Shown one piece after another: positions 24,995 to 33,138 of a stretch of 46,501 nt of DNA (position 1 is its first letter; each line of letters begins with the position of its first letter). Under the pieces are notes generated by a model. The model was not told where the DNA came from, ran no database searches, and was given only the letters and a program-made list of their open reading frames with translations. The stretch comes from an uncultured Elusimicrobium sp. (lineage in GTDB: Bacteria; Elusimicrobiota; Elusimicrobia; Elusimicrobiales; Elusimicrobiaceae). The stretch lies in contig CAMZDW010000005.1 of assembly GCA_947305555.1 (NCBI GenBank), forward strand, positions 1-46,501, written 5' to 3'. The position numbers and the translations under genes are program-made.

Positions 24995-27900
24995 CTACGG
25001 CACCAACACCTTGACTACTTTTTGGCAATGTTCGCGGCCATTTTTCGCTTTGAAATCTACAAGGCCGAAGTACACGCCACGGGCTACTTTTTTACCGTGT
25101 TGGTTAGTACGATCCCAGCGGCAGCGCAAGGCTGCGTTACGTTGAGACGGGAACAGATTCAAGTCTGCCTGCGTCATCTTCGTAGATCCGACTGGGTCGT
25201 TATCCGGGTTAAAGCTTAAGCTGCTACCCATCGTGGTTTGATAGTTATTGGCATCCACACAGGTATACCCACTATCGCGCACCAGGTCGCCTGCCAAGTT
25301 GAAGAACTTGATAGATACTTCACCCGGCACCGGCATCTTGGTAATTTCCAACGTACCGCGGTCGGCATTCTTTAACGGGTTGGGGTAGAAGAACACGGTT
25401 TTCTCCCAATCCGCGCAGACAAACCGTCCGTCGCCGATAGCAATGGTGGCTTTGTGCAAGTTTTGATACTCGTACGTATCGGCCACATAATTAATCTTGT
25501 TATCGGTGTTTCCGCTATCATTACCCGGAATAATTTCCCCGGTTACAGAATCGATATCGGCCGAGTTCAAGGCCGTTACGAAGCGGAACGGATAAGTTCC
25601 ATCAGGTACTTCCTGACCGGCATAGTCGGTTCCGTCCCACAATTCTTCAATTAAGGTTGTAGCCGGGCGGATACCCACAATGGATTTCACGAGTACATCG
25701 CGAATATTGGTCACTTCTGCACCCGTGGTGGGGTTACGCAAAGTACCTTTGGAGTAATCGTAAATGGTCGTTCCGGGTTTGAAAATCTGGATAGCGACTT
25801 TCATCGGCACGGACACCTGGTATCCAATACGCATATCAGTTCCGCGCACAGCGATAGAATAGCCATCAGCTTCCAAGAGGTCAAACACTTTTAAGAGGTC
25901 GGCGTTGAGCGTAATGCTCTTAACGGTAGCCTCATACAAATCCGGATTCGGATAGTTACGCGCCGTCAAGCGTACTTCGTAAATACCCGGTTTAACGTAA
26001 AAGCCGTTGTTGTCGGTTCCATCCCAGTAGATTTTGCGAATGACATTCGCATCAAAATTACTGGTATTGGCAATCGTCATCGTGGAGAGATACTTACACA
26101 CATCTCCGGCTTTATTGTCTCTCAAATCCGCATGAACTTCAGGATCGGGTGTACAAACTCCGGCTTGCAGCGCCACGATGGCTACTTCTACGATTGCAGC
26201 ACGGCTGACAGCGAAGTTAACCTCATAGGGCGGCACAAAGATTGGGCCGGAGGACACGTTAAACAGCTGCGGTGCATTGGGATAAACCACCGTAGAACCA
26301 TCCAAGAAATACACAGCGCCGCGGGTTACGTTGATTTTGCTAACGGGTTTTTCCGTAGCGTACCAGTAACTTTGCTGTTTAACTTCGCTTGCTTTCTTAA
26401 ACGGTTGTCCGGTTAAGGAGTAGTCGGTGTCGGTGTCGCTATCCTGGTTTGCATCATAGTAGTAGCGGCTAAAGGGCTCGTTCGATTTAGCCACAACAAA
26501 GAATGGATACTGCCCATCCGGCACCATTTCATACGGACAATCCGTTTTTTTGTTGTTGGGGCTGGTGCAGTTGGTCGGGTTGTTAAAGTACAAGGCATCC
26601 CATTCTTCCATGATGGTCAGGCCGTCTCCCGGCTTAGCAGCGCTGGAATCGACGGTTTCAATCGGTTGCAAGCGCACATTAATATTCGTAGCATCGTAGG
26701 ACGTCTTCGAGCTTGGATAGCTTGTAAAGCTGGTATCGTTTACGTAGATACACGCATGTTCAGCCGTCACTTTGCTCGGATCTACATGACCGTCAGTGGT
26801 GAAAATGGCATGATCCGTTGACTTATCGCAGATACGCGGCGGCCATACATCTGCCTTCCCGGTATCGCCTAATGAAACGGTAGCGGTTATCGTATACGGA
26901 TTTGCACCTGCAACTTTCCATGTAATTGTATACTTGGTACCGCCAATGGTCTGCTCTTCCGTTTTTGTTGATCCTGCAGTGAGCGTATTTTTATTGGTAA
27001 TTTCCACGTTCGTATTGGTACCGGGCAACGTGACCATCATCTTCACATCACCGGCAGTTAAAGCATTTGCCTTCGTAGTAGCCGTGGTTGAAGCACTCAC
27101 GACTCCGGAAAGCGTGTTGTAATCCGGGATGACTACATCCTTATTATAGATGTTAATCTGCACGTTCATGGATTTAGACAACTTATAAGAAATGGTGGCA
27201 CGCGCATTACTGTCTCCATACACATCCGTGGTGCTCAAATCTACCACGCGGTACAGATCCACCGGGAACACCGCTGCAGCGCGGCTGGTTACAGCCGGGA
27301 ACATGGCATCTTTCGTTTCTACCACAAACATATAGGTAGCCGGAGCAACCATGCGCCCTGCGTCATCACGTCCATCCCAAGAGATAGTGTTCATCTGTTG
27401 GGATACTTGTGTGATCCCTTCCATCGGCGTTAAGTGTTTCACCACCACACCGGCCGTATTTTCCACTTTAGCTACTACGTTAGCGTCACGCGCAATAGAA
27501 TATTTGAAAATGAACGGATCCAACCCATACGCGGTGGGGCTGGAACCTACCGTGGCATAACTAACCGGCTGGATGGTGATATCCACCGTCCCGCGGTCCA
27601 CCGATATTTCCCCGGTTGAATATTTTAAAGTTTTTACACCGGTAAAAGCGCGGTTATTGTAGGAGGTACCATCTTGTTGAGGACACTCGTTATTAGGTTC
27701 AAATGAAGGCTTTCTGTCTTCTGTAGCTCGCGCGTTATAATAACAACCGTTATACGGAATTTCCGCCCATAATACATAGACGTAGTTTCCGTCCGGCATG
27801 GGAGCACCGTAGGCAAATGTTTCTTCACAGCCTGCATTGAGAGCACAAATTTGTCCATTGGGTTGTTTCTCTCCTTTGGCATAGGTGCGGGTACACCCGG

Positions 27901-29677
27901 AAGCAACGCCGCACAAACCGTCCCACTTGCTGGTCCAATTCATACGCCCGGTGCGGTTTTCTACCGCGCTGTATACCAAGGCACCGGTGCCGGACTTAAT
28001 AGTCGGTGCGGTACCCGTCGGTGTTTGGGATTCCGTCAAAATAGCGGCGGTACCTTCATATATCCCGGAGATCTGAGCATTTTCAAACACAGTTCCCGGA
28101 GTGTAAATATTCCAATATACTTTGGCACTTTCGGTAGGCGTGTATTTGATAGAGGCATACGCCGTGGCCTGTTTGTTCAATCCGACTACTTGAATGTCCG
28201 TCAAACGCAGCGGATCTAATGATAACTGGCGCGTTACAGCGCGTGAAAAATCGACACCCGGCCACTCGTCCATTGATTTAGCTTGCAACGATACCAAGTA
28301 GTTACCGGCCGGTAACAACATACCGTCATCATTGCGGCCATCCCAAGAATCAAATTCGCTGATGTTGACGTCTTTTTCTACCCCTTTCATACCTTCGCCA
28401 ACGCGCGGTTGCCAATCCACCAGCGTACGCACAAGCGGCGCAGGATTCAATACGGTAGTATTGGCAGTGGCGTAGGCAGTATTATCCAAAGTAGATGCAT
28501 CAAAAATGGCGATACGCACATCCGCATCTTTACTTAAGCGGTATGAATACGTATACGGCTGGGCCGCCACCGCAGTAATGCTACCTACCACGCTAGGCGT
28601 ACTGCGCACGGTGTGAATGTTCGTCACATCTACTTGTATCGGGATTTGGTTCATCCCGGGGTAAACAATGGTGGAATTAAAACTGATTTTATCTACAACG
28701 ATGCTATCCCCCGGCGCATCCGTGGCTACGGTAGCACGGAAGGCGTAGTTCCCGTTCGTTTTGCCAAACTCCCCGGCGATATCATAGGAACCGTCCCATG
28801 CCGCACAGAAAGGAATGGACTGGTTTGACTTAATTCCATCACCGTTGTACACGACATAGTTACAAACATACCCATTGCCGTCCTTACCATTTTGACACAG
28901 ACATTTTCCCGTTTTGTTCTTTCCCTCAGTGTCAGACAGATCAAAGCAATTGAAAGTATTGTCGCTAGCTGTTTTTACTACATCGTCATCCGTCCAATAC
29001 AGGGCTTGCCCACACGTATTCCCGGAATTCGTACCCCCCGGGCACTTGTATGAAGCACAGCGTGCCTCCTCTTGGTTGGGATACAAATTGATGGTGCGGA
29101 TGGCTACAGCATCATCCGCATTGGCAATATTTTTACCGTTGTAGTATTTGACAACATCAAATTTGATTTCTTGCAACGGGAACGTAATGGAATACGTACT
29201 GCCCCCGTTCGGGCGGTTGTTGCAATACACATTCATACAAAGCGCCAAACAGTGGTTGGGGTAGTTGTTCTTTGCGGGCTTGTCACTGGGATAGGGCTGG
29301 TCGTATTCAATCAAGGCAGAAGCGACCCACGGGTCCTGCACGGAGTCACCCAAGTCCGTATCGCCATCCATCGCGGTCGGCGGGTTTTGCGTTCCTCCCT
29401 GCCCTCTGTACGTAAAACTACGGTTAATAGCACTTTCAGATTCTGGATGATCTTTAAGAAGGTCTATGAATTTTTTATCACCAATTTTTTCTTCGGAAAA
29501 ATCACAATACATGGCATCTACCGAAGTAGGCTGATTTTTATAAAACACACCGGCGTAACGCACTTCGGCTGTTTGGGCAAAGGCCGGCACACTCACAAAC
29601 CCTAATAAGGCCGCCACAACGGCACAGGCGGCTGCTTTAGTTACTATCAAACGAACTAAACTTTTAGTTGTATTCAT
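24995..29677 (-). CDS. Giant secreted protein with repeated FlgD-type Ig-like cassettes
   Basis: A 1560-residue protein with a signal peptide (cleavage after VPAFA, about residue 34). The N-terminal ~330 residues hold a cysteine-rich part (SYKCPGGTNSGNTCGQ, CLCQNGKDGNGYVCNY). From about residue 290 on, at least eight cassettes share the FlgD-Ig core W-D-G-x-(N/D)-D-x-G followed by P-(D/A)-G-x-Y, for example SWDGRNDDGMLLPAGNY (~445), SWDGRDDAGRMVAPATY (~765), YWDGTDNNGFYVKPGIY (~1215) and LWDGTDYAGQEVPDGTY (~1345). The last, near 1520, is WDRTNQHGKKVARGVYFGLVDF, followed by a short basic tail; that end resembles C-terminal Ig-like export or anchoring domains. It heads the locus, before PorV and the pilins, and likely is a surface adhesin or fibre tip. 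No enzyme motif was seen. Confidence 0.88.
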   Translation of the reverse strand: MNTTKSLVRLIVTKAAACAVVAALLGFVSVPAFAQTAEVRYAGVFYKNQPTSVDAMYCDFSEEKIGDKKFIDLLKDHPESESAINRSFTYRGQGGTQNPPTAMDGDTDLGDSVQDPWVASALIEYDQPYPSDKPAKNNYPNHCLALCMNVYCNNRPNGGSTYSITFPLQEIKFDVVKYYNGKNIANADDAVAIRTINLYPNQEEARCASYKCPGGTNSGNTCGQALYWTDDDVVKTASDNTFNCFDLSDTEGKNKTGKCLCQNGKDGNGYVCNYVVYNGDGIKSNQSIPFCAAWDGSYDIAGEFGKTNGNYAFRATVATDAPGDSIVVDKISFNSTIVYPGMNQIPIQVDVTNIHTVRSTPSVVGSITAVAAQPYTYSYRLSKDADVRIAIFDASTLDNTAYATANTTVLNPAPLVRTLVDWQPRVGEGMKGVEKDVNISEFDSWDGRNDDGMLLPAGNYLVSLQAKSMDEWPGVDFSRAVTRQLSLDPLRLTDIQVVGLNKQATAYASIKYTPTESAKVYWNIYTPGTVFENAQISGIYEGTAAILTESQTPTGTAPTIKSGTGALVYSAVENRTGRMNWTSKWDGLCGVASGCTRTYAKGEKQPNGQICALNAGCEETFAYGAPMPDGNYVYVLWAEIPYNGCYYNARATEDRKPSFEPNNECPQQDGTSYNNRAFTGVKTLKYSTGEISVDRGTVDITIQPVSYATVGSSPTAYGLDPFIFKYSIARDANVVAKVENTAGVVVKHLTPMEGITQVSQQMNTISWDGRDDAGRMVAPATYMFVVETKDAMFPAVTSRAAAVFPVDLYRVVDLSTTDVYGDSNARATISYKLSKSMNVQINIYNKDVVIPDYNTLSGVVSASTTATTKANALTAGDVKMMVTLPGTNTNVEITNKNTLTAGSTKTEEQTIGGTKYTITWKVAGANPYTITATVSLGDTGKADVWPPRICDKSTDHAIFTTDGHVDPSKVTAEHACIYVNDTSFTSYPSSKTSYDATNINVRLQPIETVDSSAAKPGDGLTIMEEWDALYFNNPTNCTSPNNKKTDCPYEMVPDGQYPFFVVAKSNEPFSRYYYDANQDSDTDTDYSLTGQPFKKASEVKQQSYWYATEKPVSKINVTRGAVYFLDGSTVVYPNAPQLFNVSSGPIFVPPYEVNFAVSRAAIVEVAIVALQAGVCTPDPEVHADLRDNKAGDVCKYLSTMTIANTSNFDANVIRKIYWDGTDNNGFYVKPGIYEVRLTARNYPNPDLYEATVKSITLNADLLKVFDLLEADGYSIAVRGTDMRIGYQVSVPMKVAIQIFKPGTTIYDYSKGTLRNPTTGAEVTNIRDVLVKSIVGIRPATTLIEELWDGTDYAGQEVPDGTYPFRFVTALNSADIDSVTGEIIPGNDSGNTDNKINYVADTYEYQNLHKATIAIGDGRFVCADWEKTVFFYPNPLKNADRGTLEITKMPVPGEVSIKFFNLAGDLVRDSGYTCVDANNYQTTMGSSLSFNPDNDPVGSTKMTQADLNLFPSQRNAALRCRWDRTNQHGKKVARGVYFGLVDFKAKNGREHCQKVVKVLVP

Positions 29678-29807
29678 AACATTCGTTCCGTGTAAAAAAT
29701 TCCTTTTTATAATTTAAAATTTTCGTCCGCACGCGTCCCCTTTTTAGATGCGCACAGAACGGCGCGTTTATCCTTTTCGTAAAACACGCCGACACAATAC
29801 TCTTACA
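29678..29807 (-). promoter_or_regulatory. Structured 5' leader of the FlgD-Ig gene
   Basis: About 125 transcribed bases precede the ATG at 29677. They contain a nine-pair stem (GGCGTGTTT with AAACGCGCC, one G-U pair, at about 29761-29790) and a second GC-rich stretch (GTGCGCATC...GGGGACGCGTGCG), then an A/T-rich run with AAAAAGGAA. The gene is otherwise empty of features here. I could not match the leader to a known riboswitch. Confidence 0.35.
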
Positions 29808-29835
29808 TTTTTACAACTTTTGGGCAAACTGTCAA
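29808..29835 (-). promoter_or_regulatory. Probable promoter at the head of the Tad locus
   Basis: On the minus strand a perfect -35 box TTGACA (29830-29835) is followed after 16 bases by TAAAAA (29808-29813), a four-of-six match to -10. It is the only good promoter between the repeat cassette and the ATG at 29677, so it likely drives the FlgD-Ig gene and perhaps the genes beyond it. Confidence 0.55.
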
Positions 29836-29887
29836 CTGTTTTTTTTAAATCGCGTACGAGCGGACACACTAAAACACCCACTGCTCC

Positions 29888-29977
29888 CGTGGAAGATGCT
29901 GAATCATGTTCAGCATGACATCTTTATTCTACTAAGTCATTCCAAACTTGATTTGGAATCTTCCACGCATTGCTGTT
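29888..29977. repeat. 90-bp palindromic repeat, copy 1
   Basis: This copy differs from copy 2 (30323-30412) at a single base, in a hairpin loop. The first 80 bases have nested symmetry: outer arms CGTGGAAGAT and ATCTTCCACG; two inner hairpins GCTGAA-TTCAGC and TCCAAA-TTTGGA; and a central pair ATGAC/GTCAT, which together can fold as a four-armed cross. The last ten bases (CATTGCTGTT) are shared by both copies but lie outside the palindrome. Confidence 0.92.
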
Positions 29978-29990
29978 GTCGTTTACTGCC

Positions 29991-30024
29991 CACGTTGAAG
30001 ACCCTGAATCAAGTTCAGGGTGAC
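29991..30024. repeat. Diverged half copy of the palindromic repeat
   Basis: CACGTTGAAGA followed by the hairpin CCCTGAA-TCAAG-TTCAGGG and TGAC corresponds to the left half of the 90-bp repeats with base changes that keep the stem paired. It ends at the stop codon of the GIY-YIG gene. Compensated stem changes suggest that the structure matters. Confidence 0.7.
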
Positions 30025-30299
30025 TATGATGAAGACAAATCTTTCCAATGAGGGTTTTGTGCTGTAATAAGCGCCCGCTTCCAATCCCGCCGCCAAGCTT
30101 TTAACTGCTTTTCCCGACGAATTGCATCCGTAATACTTATACACTCCTCACAATATACAAGTTTGAATAAATTATACCTAGCTGTAAAACCTTGCATTTT
30201 ATGATTTTGATGTTCGTAGATACGACGTTCTAAATTATTGGTAACACCAATGTACAGCACATCATTGTTTTTGTTGGTAAGAATATACACGAAAGCCAT
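30024..30299 (-). CDS. GIY-YIG endonuclease-family protein (UPF0213-like)
   Basis: A 91-residue single-domain protein. The motif pair appears as VYILTNKNNDVLYIGVTN (VYI in place of GIY, then YIG), followed by the conserved Arg region NLERRIYEH, a KLVYCEE strand, and the Glu/Arg helix AIRREKQLKAWRRDWK. It is the minimal nuclease fold found in UPF0213/YhbQ-type proteins. Stand-alone members are poorly understood; some act on DNA. It is enclosed by the two 90-bp palindromic repeats and touches a half copy at its stop codon, which suggests that gene and repeats move or spread together. It could also be an ordinary resident gene into which repeats inserted on both sides. Confidence 0.88.
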   Translation of the reverse strand: MAFVYILTNKNNDVLYIGVTNNLERRIYEHQNHKMQGFTARYNLFKLVYCEECISITDAIRREKQLKAWRRDWKRALITAQNPHWKDLSSS

Positions 30300-30322
30300 A
30301 ATTTATTATAACAACTTTTATA

Positions 30323-30412
30323 CGTGGAAGATGCTGAATCAAGTTCAGCATGACATCTTTATTCTACTAAGTCATTCCAAACTTGATTTGGAATCTTCCA
30401 CGCATTGCTGTT
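30323..30412. repeat. 90-bp palindromic repeat, copy 2
   Basis: Same direction and sequence as copy 1 except one base. It ends two bases before the stop codon of the GGDEF gene at 30414, so it fills the whole space between the GIY-YIG start and that gene. Placed here it could also fold in the mRNA end and act as a terminator-like or stabilising structure. Confidence 0.92.
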
Positions 30413-30413
30413 A

Positions 30414-31931
30414 TTACTTTTTTTCCACGGTTTCGTTGTGCTCAATTTGTTCGGCTACTTCGCGGTATACCGCGTACGCCCCGCGTCCGTTTTGCTTGAC
30501 CACATACAACGCTTGGTCCGCACGCTCTAACAATTCTTTTGCACTGGATGCATCTTGCGGGTACCCGGCAATCCCTTGGCTGACACTTAAATGTACGTCT
30601 TCTTCTGTGTCCCGCACCGGAAGCACAATCGCACGGATGCGCTCTTGCAAACGCCGCGCAATAATTTTGGCTTCTTCCGCCGTTGTGCGTGGAAGGAGAA
30701 TCATCATTTCGTCACCCCCAAAACGACAAGGGACATCCGTCTGGCGTAAACTGCCGCGAATAACATCACTCACCGCTTTTAACGCCCAGTCCCCAATTTG
30801 GTGGCCGAAAGTATCATTGATTTGTTTGAAGAAATCAATATCCATAATGATTAGCGACATGGATAAATCAAACCGCTTGGCCCGGTAAATTTCTTCCGAC
30901 ATCTTTTCGTTGAAATACCGCCGGACCGGCAGCTTAGTTAGTTCGTCATAATTAGACAATTCTTGCACGCGTTCAAACAACCGCGCATTGTCAATCGACA
31001 GCGCCATCTGCGACGCAAATTGCTGCAAAGAAATAAAATCCAAATACCCAATTTTCCGCCGGGATAAAATATTATCAAACGTTAAAAATCCTACCTTGTT
31101 GCGCTGCACTTTTAGCGGAATATAAATTACACTGCGAGTAGCACGATACATGGCGGAAGAATCAAACACATCTTTCAAAATTTGTTCTTCTTCCTTCTTG
31201 AGTGCACTACCTTCTTGATGGGTTACTTGGCCCGATACATCTACCCCCAATACCGATTTAATCTTCGTACCGTCCGCATTGGTCAAATACAAACGAACTC
31301 GGTCAAAACGAAAATATTTTTGCACCCCTTTCAAGATAAGCTCCAACCCGTCATTAAGACGTAAAGAAGAAGCAAAAATGGTAGATAAATCATTCAGTGC
31401 CGTCGACACGCTTAGCCGCTGGTTTTTGGCCTGGTCAATTTCCGTATTGCGTAAATTGTGCGAAATTTCTTGTCCTAAATCTTTAATTAAATCAAGCTCC
31501 TGGGCGGTAAATACACGGTTCTTGCGAAAACGCTCCAAACGCAACACTCCTACTCGGTCTTGCATGAATGAACGGACTTCCCCCCCTTTTAATTCCAACC
31601 CCGGCCGTTGCCAACGCACCAGTACGTAAATGGCCGGATAGCTTAAATCGGTCGTTTCGGCTACTCCTTTTTGCAAAAGCTGACGCAAAAATACAGGCTC
31701 GTTAAGTACCGAAATATCTTCCTGCATGTCCATGCAGTATTCTTTCTTGCACATCATCTTGAGCGACAAAATCGCGCGCTCTTGCTGCCAATCAAAAAAA
31801 TACACACGGTCTAATTTAAATAAGTCCCGCAACGCCGGAAGGGCACATTCCAACAGTTCGCGTTTGTTTTGAAACGATTGGTTGAGTTCTTTATGAAATG
31901 TGTATAACGTATATGCTTTCTTATCAAACAT
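30414..31931 (-). CDS. Diguanylate cyclase with two GAF domains
   Basis: A 505-residue cytoplasmic protein. Residues ~20-165 are a degenerate GAF-like domain, ~175-320 a clearer GAF domain (RVRLYLTNADGTKIKSVLG, IPLKVQRNKVGFLTFDN), joined by a short coil to a GGDEF domain (~325-490). The active loop is RFGGDEM at 403-409 with Met in place of the usual Phe, a change likely tolerated; the metal and GTP residues in IIMDIDFFKQINDTFGH are intact. An RQTD at 396-399 fits the inhibitory I-site. It should make cyclic di-GMP in response to a small ligand. AGGGG precedes the ATG. It lies two bases after the solute-binding-like gene, so the two are probably linked in function. Confidence 0.92.
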   Translation of the reverse strand: MFDKKAYTLYTFHKELNQSFQNKRELLECALPALRDLFKLDRVYFFDWQQERAILSLKMMCKKEYCMDMQEDISVLNEPVFLRQLLQKGVAETTDLSYPAIYVLVRWQRPGLELKGGEVRSFMQDRVGVLRLERFRKNRVFTAQELDLIKDLGQEISHNLRNTEIDQAKNQRLSVSTALNDLSTIFASSLRLNDGLELILKGVQKYFRFDRVRLYLTNADGTKIKSVLGVDVSGQVTHQEGSALKKEEEQILKDVFDSSAMYRATRSVIYIPLKVQRNKVGFLTFDNILSRRKIGYLDFISLQQFASQMALSIDNARLFERVQELSNYDELTKLPVRRYFNEKMSEEIYRAKRFDLSMSLIIMDIDFFKQINDTFGHQIGDWALKAVSDVIRGSLRQTDVPCRFGGDEMMILLPRTTAEEAKIIARRLQERIRAIVLPVRDTEEDVHLSVSQGIAGYPQDASSAKELLERADQALYVVKQNGRGAYAVYREVAEQIEHNETVEKK

Positions 31932-31933
31932 AA

Positions 31934-33136
31934 TTACCCCTCATAAATAGACAATAGGTATTCTATTTCTTTGGCCGTTAAATCTATTTCCCGGTCCAGC
32001 GAGGCTTGCGTGAAACGGTTTTCCACAATCTGAGTAGCGCATACCGCGAGTACGCGTTTTAAAATTTCCATAATGGTGCCCATAATAACCACGTTGGGCA
32101 TGGTACGTGCAGAACGTAAAATTTCCGTATACGCTTGTAAACGTGGGGTAGAAGTTAAAAGGGCGGTTAACGGATCGGTAAACGCCGGAAAAACTTCAAT
32201 CATTTGTGCATAACGCAACTGCACATCCGGGCGGGCACAAAATTTAATAAACTTCAAGGCTTCCTTTTTATGCTGCGAAAGCGTATTAATAAATAAATTC
32301 ATCCCCGATAGATACGCTACCGATTTATCCCCCGTCGCCGGTACCGGTACCGTGCGCACCCGCATTCCACGCCGGGAACTAAATGTACTAATCCCTTGTT
32401 TGCGTGAAATCATCATGCTGGCTTTGCCAGAAACCATCGTCCCTAACGAGCCACGTTCACGTAAAATCGGCATATACTCTTTTAACGCTAACTCAACGTA
32501 ATCACGCAGACCTTCCTTAAACGCTTTAGTCCCCACTTGGGTAGTCATTTGGTCCGGCGATAGGAAGTCCACTCCCCGGCTCCATACGCAAGGCAACGCA
32601 CTACGCATGGAAAGTGAACCGCGCCAATCACTGTTCTGCATGGGATAATAGCCCGGCACATCCCGGAATTTTTCACGCAAAGCTGCGCAAATTTTTAGCA
32701 GGCCTTTCCAGGTTTTTAAATCTTCCTCCGGCTGGTTAGTTACTAATTTTAAATGATCTGCCCGATAGTGCAGCGCACTCAAATCAAACCACCAAGGATA
32801 AGAATAAATGTCTTTCGTCCCCGGTTGATAACAATGTTGCTTGAGCGCCGGTAAACACGCCGAAAGTGATAAGCCCGGATCTAACCGCGATAAATTCTCC
32901 GCCACGCCCTCTTTAACCAGTAGCGCAGTGTAGTAGTGCGGAATTTGAATGACATCCGGGACTTCTTCCTCGTGCGTCGGGTTTTTGATGGTAAACATCC
33001 GCCGCCAAAGCACGTTGCGCGTAAACACACGCACGGAAACAGCTATGTTTGGATTTTCCTGCTTGAAAAGAGCTAAAAATGTAGCATAGTCTTCTTTACT
33101 TCTTGCACCCGAATCGGGCAACGCCCACAAAATCAT
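31934..33136 (-). CDS. Solute-binding-protein-like gene without signal peptide
   Basis: A 400-residue protein with the fold pattern of family 1 extracellular solute-binding proteins: an early strand MILWALPDSG, then VPDVIQIPHYYTALLVKEGVAENLSRLD, SYPWWFDLSALHYRAD, GKASMMISRKQG, VPVPATGDKSVAYLSGMNLFIN and KKEALKFIKFCARPDVQLRYA. Such proteins normally start with an export signal or lipobox. Here the ATG at 33136 has a strong GAAGGAG site, which lies within the end of tsaD, and the reading frame starts at what would be the mature end, so it seems to be cytoplasmic. No ABC permease is nearby. With the cyclase gene just downstream, a ligand-sensing role is possible. An export signal missed through misreading is unlikely given the tight spacing. 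Confidence 0.8.
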   Translation of the reverse strand: MILWALPDSGARSKEDYATFLALFKQENPNIAVSVRVFTRNVLWRRMFTIKNPTHEEEVPDVIQIPHYYTALLVKEGVAENLSRLDPGLSLSACLPALKQHCYQPGTKDIYSYPWWFDLSALHYRADHLKLVTNQPEEDLKTWKGLLKICAALREKFRDVPGYYPMQNSDWRGSLSMRSALPCVWSRGVDFLSPDQMTTQVGTKAFKEGLRDYVELALKEYMPILRERGSLGTMVSGKASMMISRKQGISTFSSRRGMRVRTVPVPATGDKSVAYLSGMNLFINTLSQHKKEALKFIKFCARPDVQLRYAQMIEVFPAFTDPLTALLTSTPRLQAYTEILRSARTMPNVVIMGTIMEILKRVLAVCATQIVENRFTQASLDREIDLTAKEIEYLLSIYEG

Positions 33137-33138
33137 GT

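Noticed and set aside
29072-29605. 177-codon plus-strand frame opposite the giant protein
   Set aside because: Shadow of the N-terminal part of the 1560-residue gene, which has signal peptide and repeat structure.
29678-29807. Cyclic di-GMP riboswitch in the leader of the giant protein
   Set aside because: I looked for the GEMM-like conserved core and did not see it; only simple stems are present.
29888-30412. CRISPR array from the repeated 90-bp sequence
   Set aside because: Only two full copies, 345 bases apart, with a gene between them and internal symmetry; no array spacing and no cas genes.
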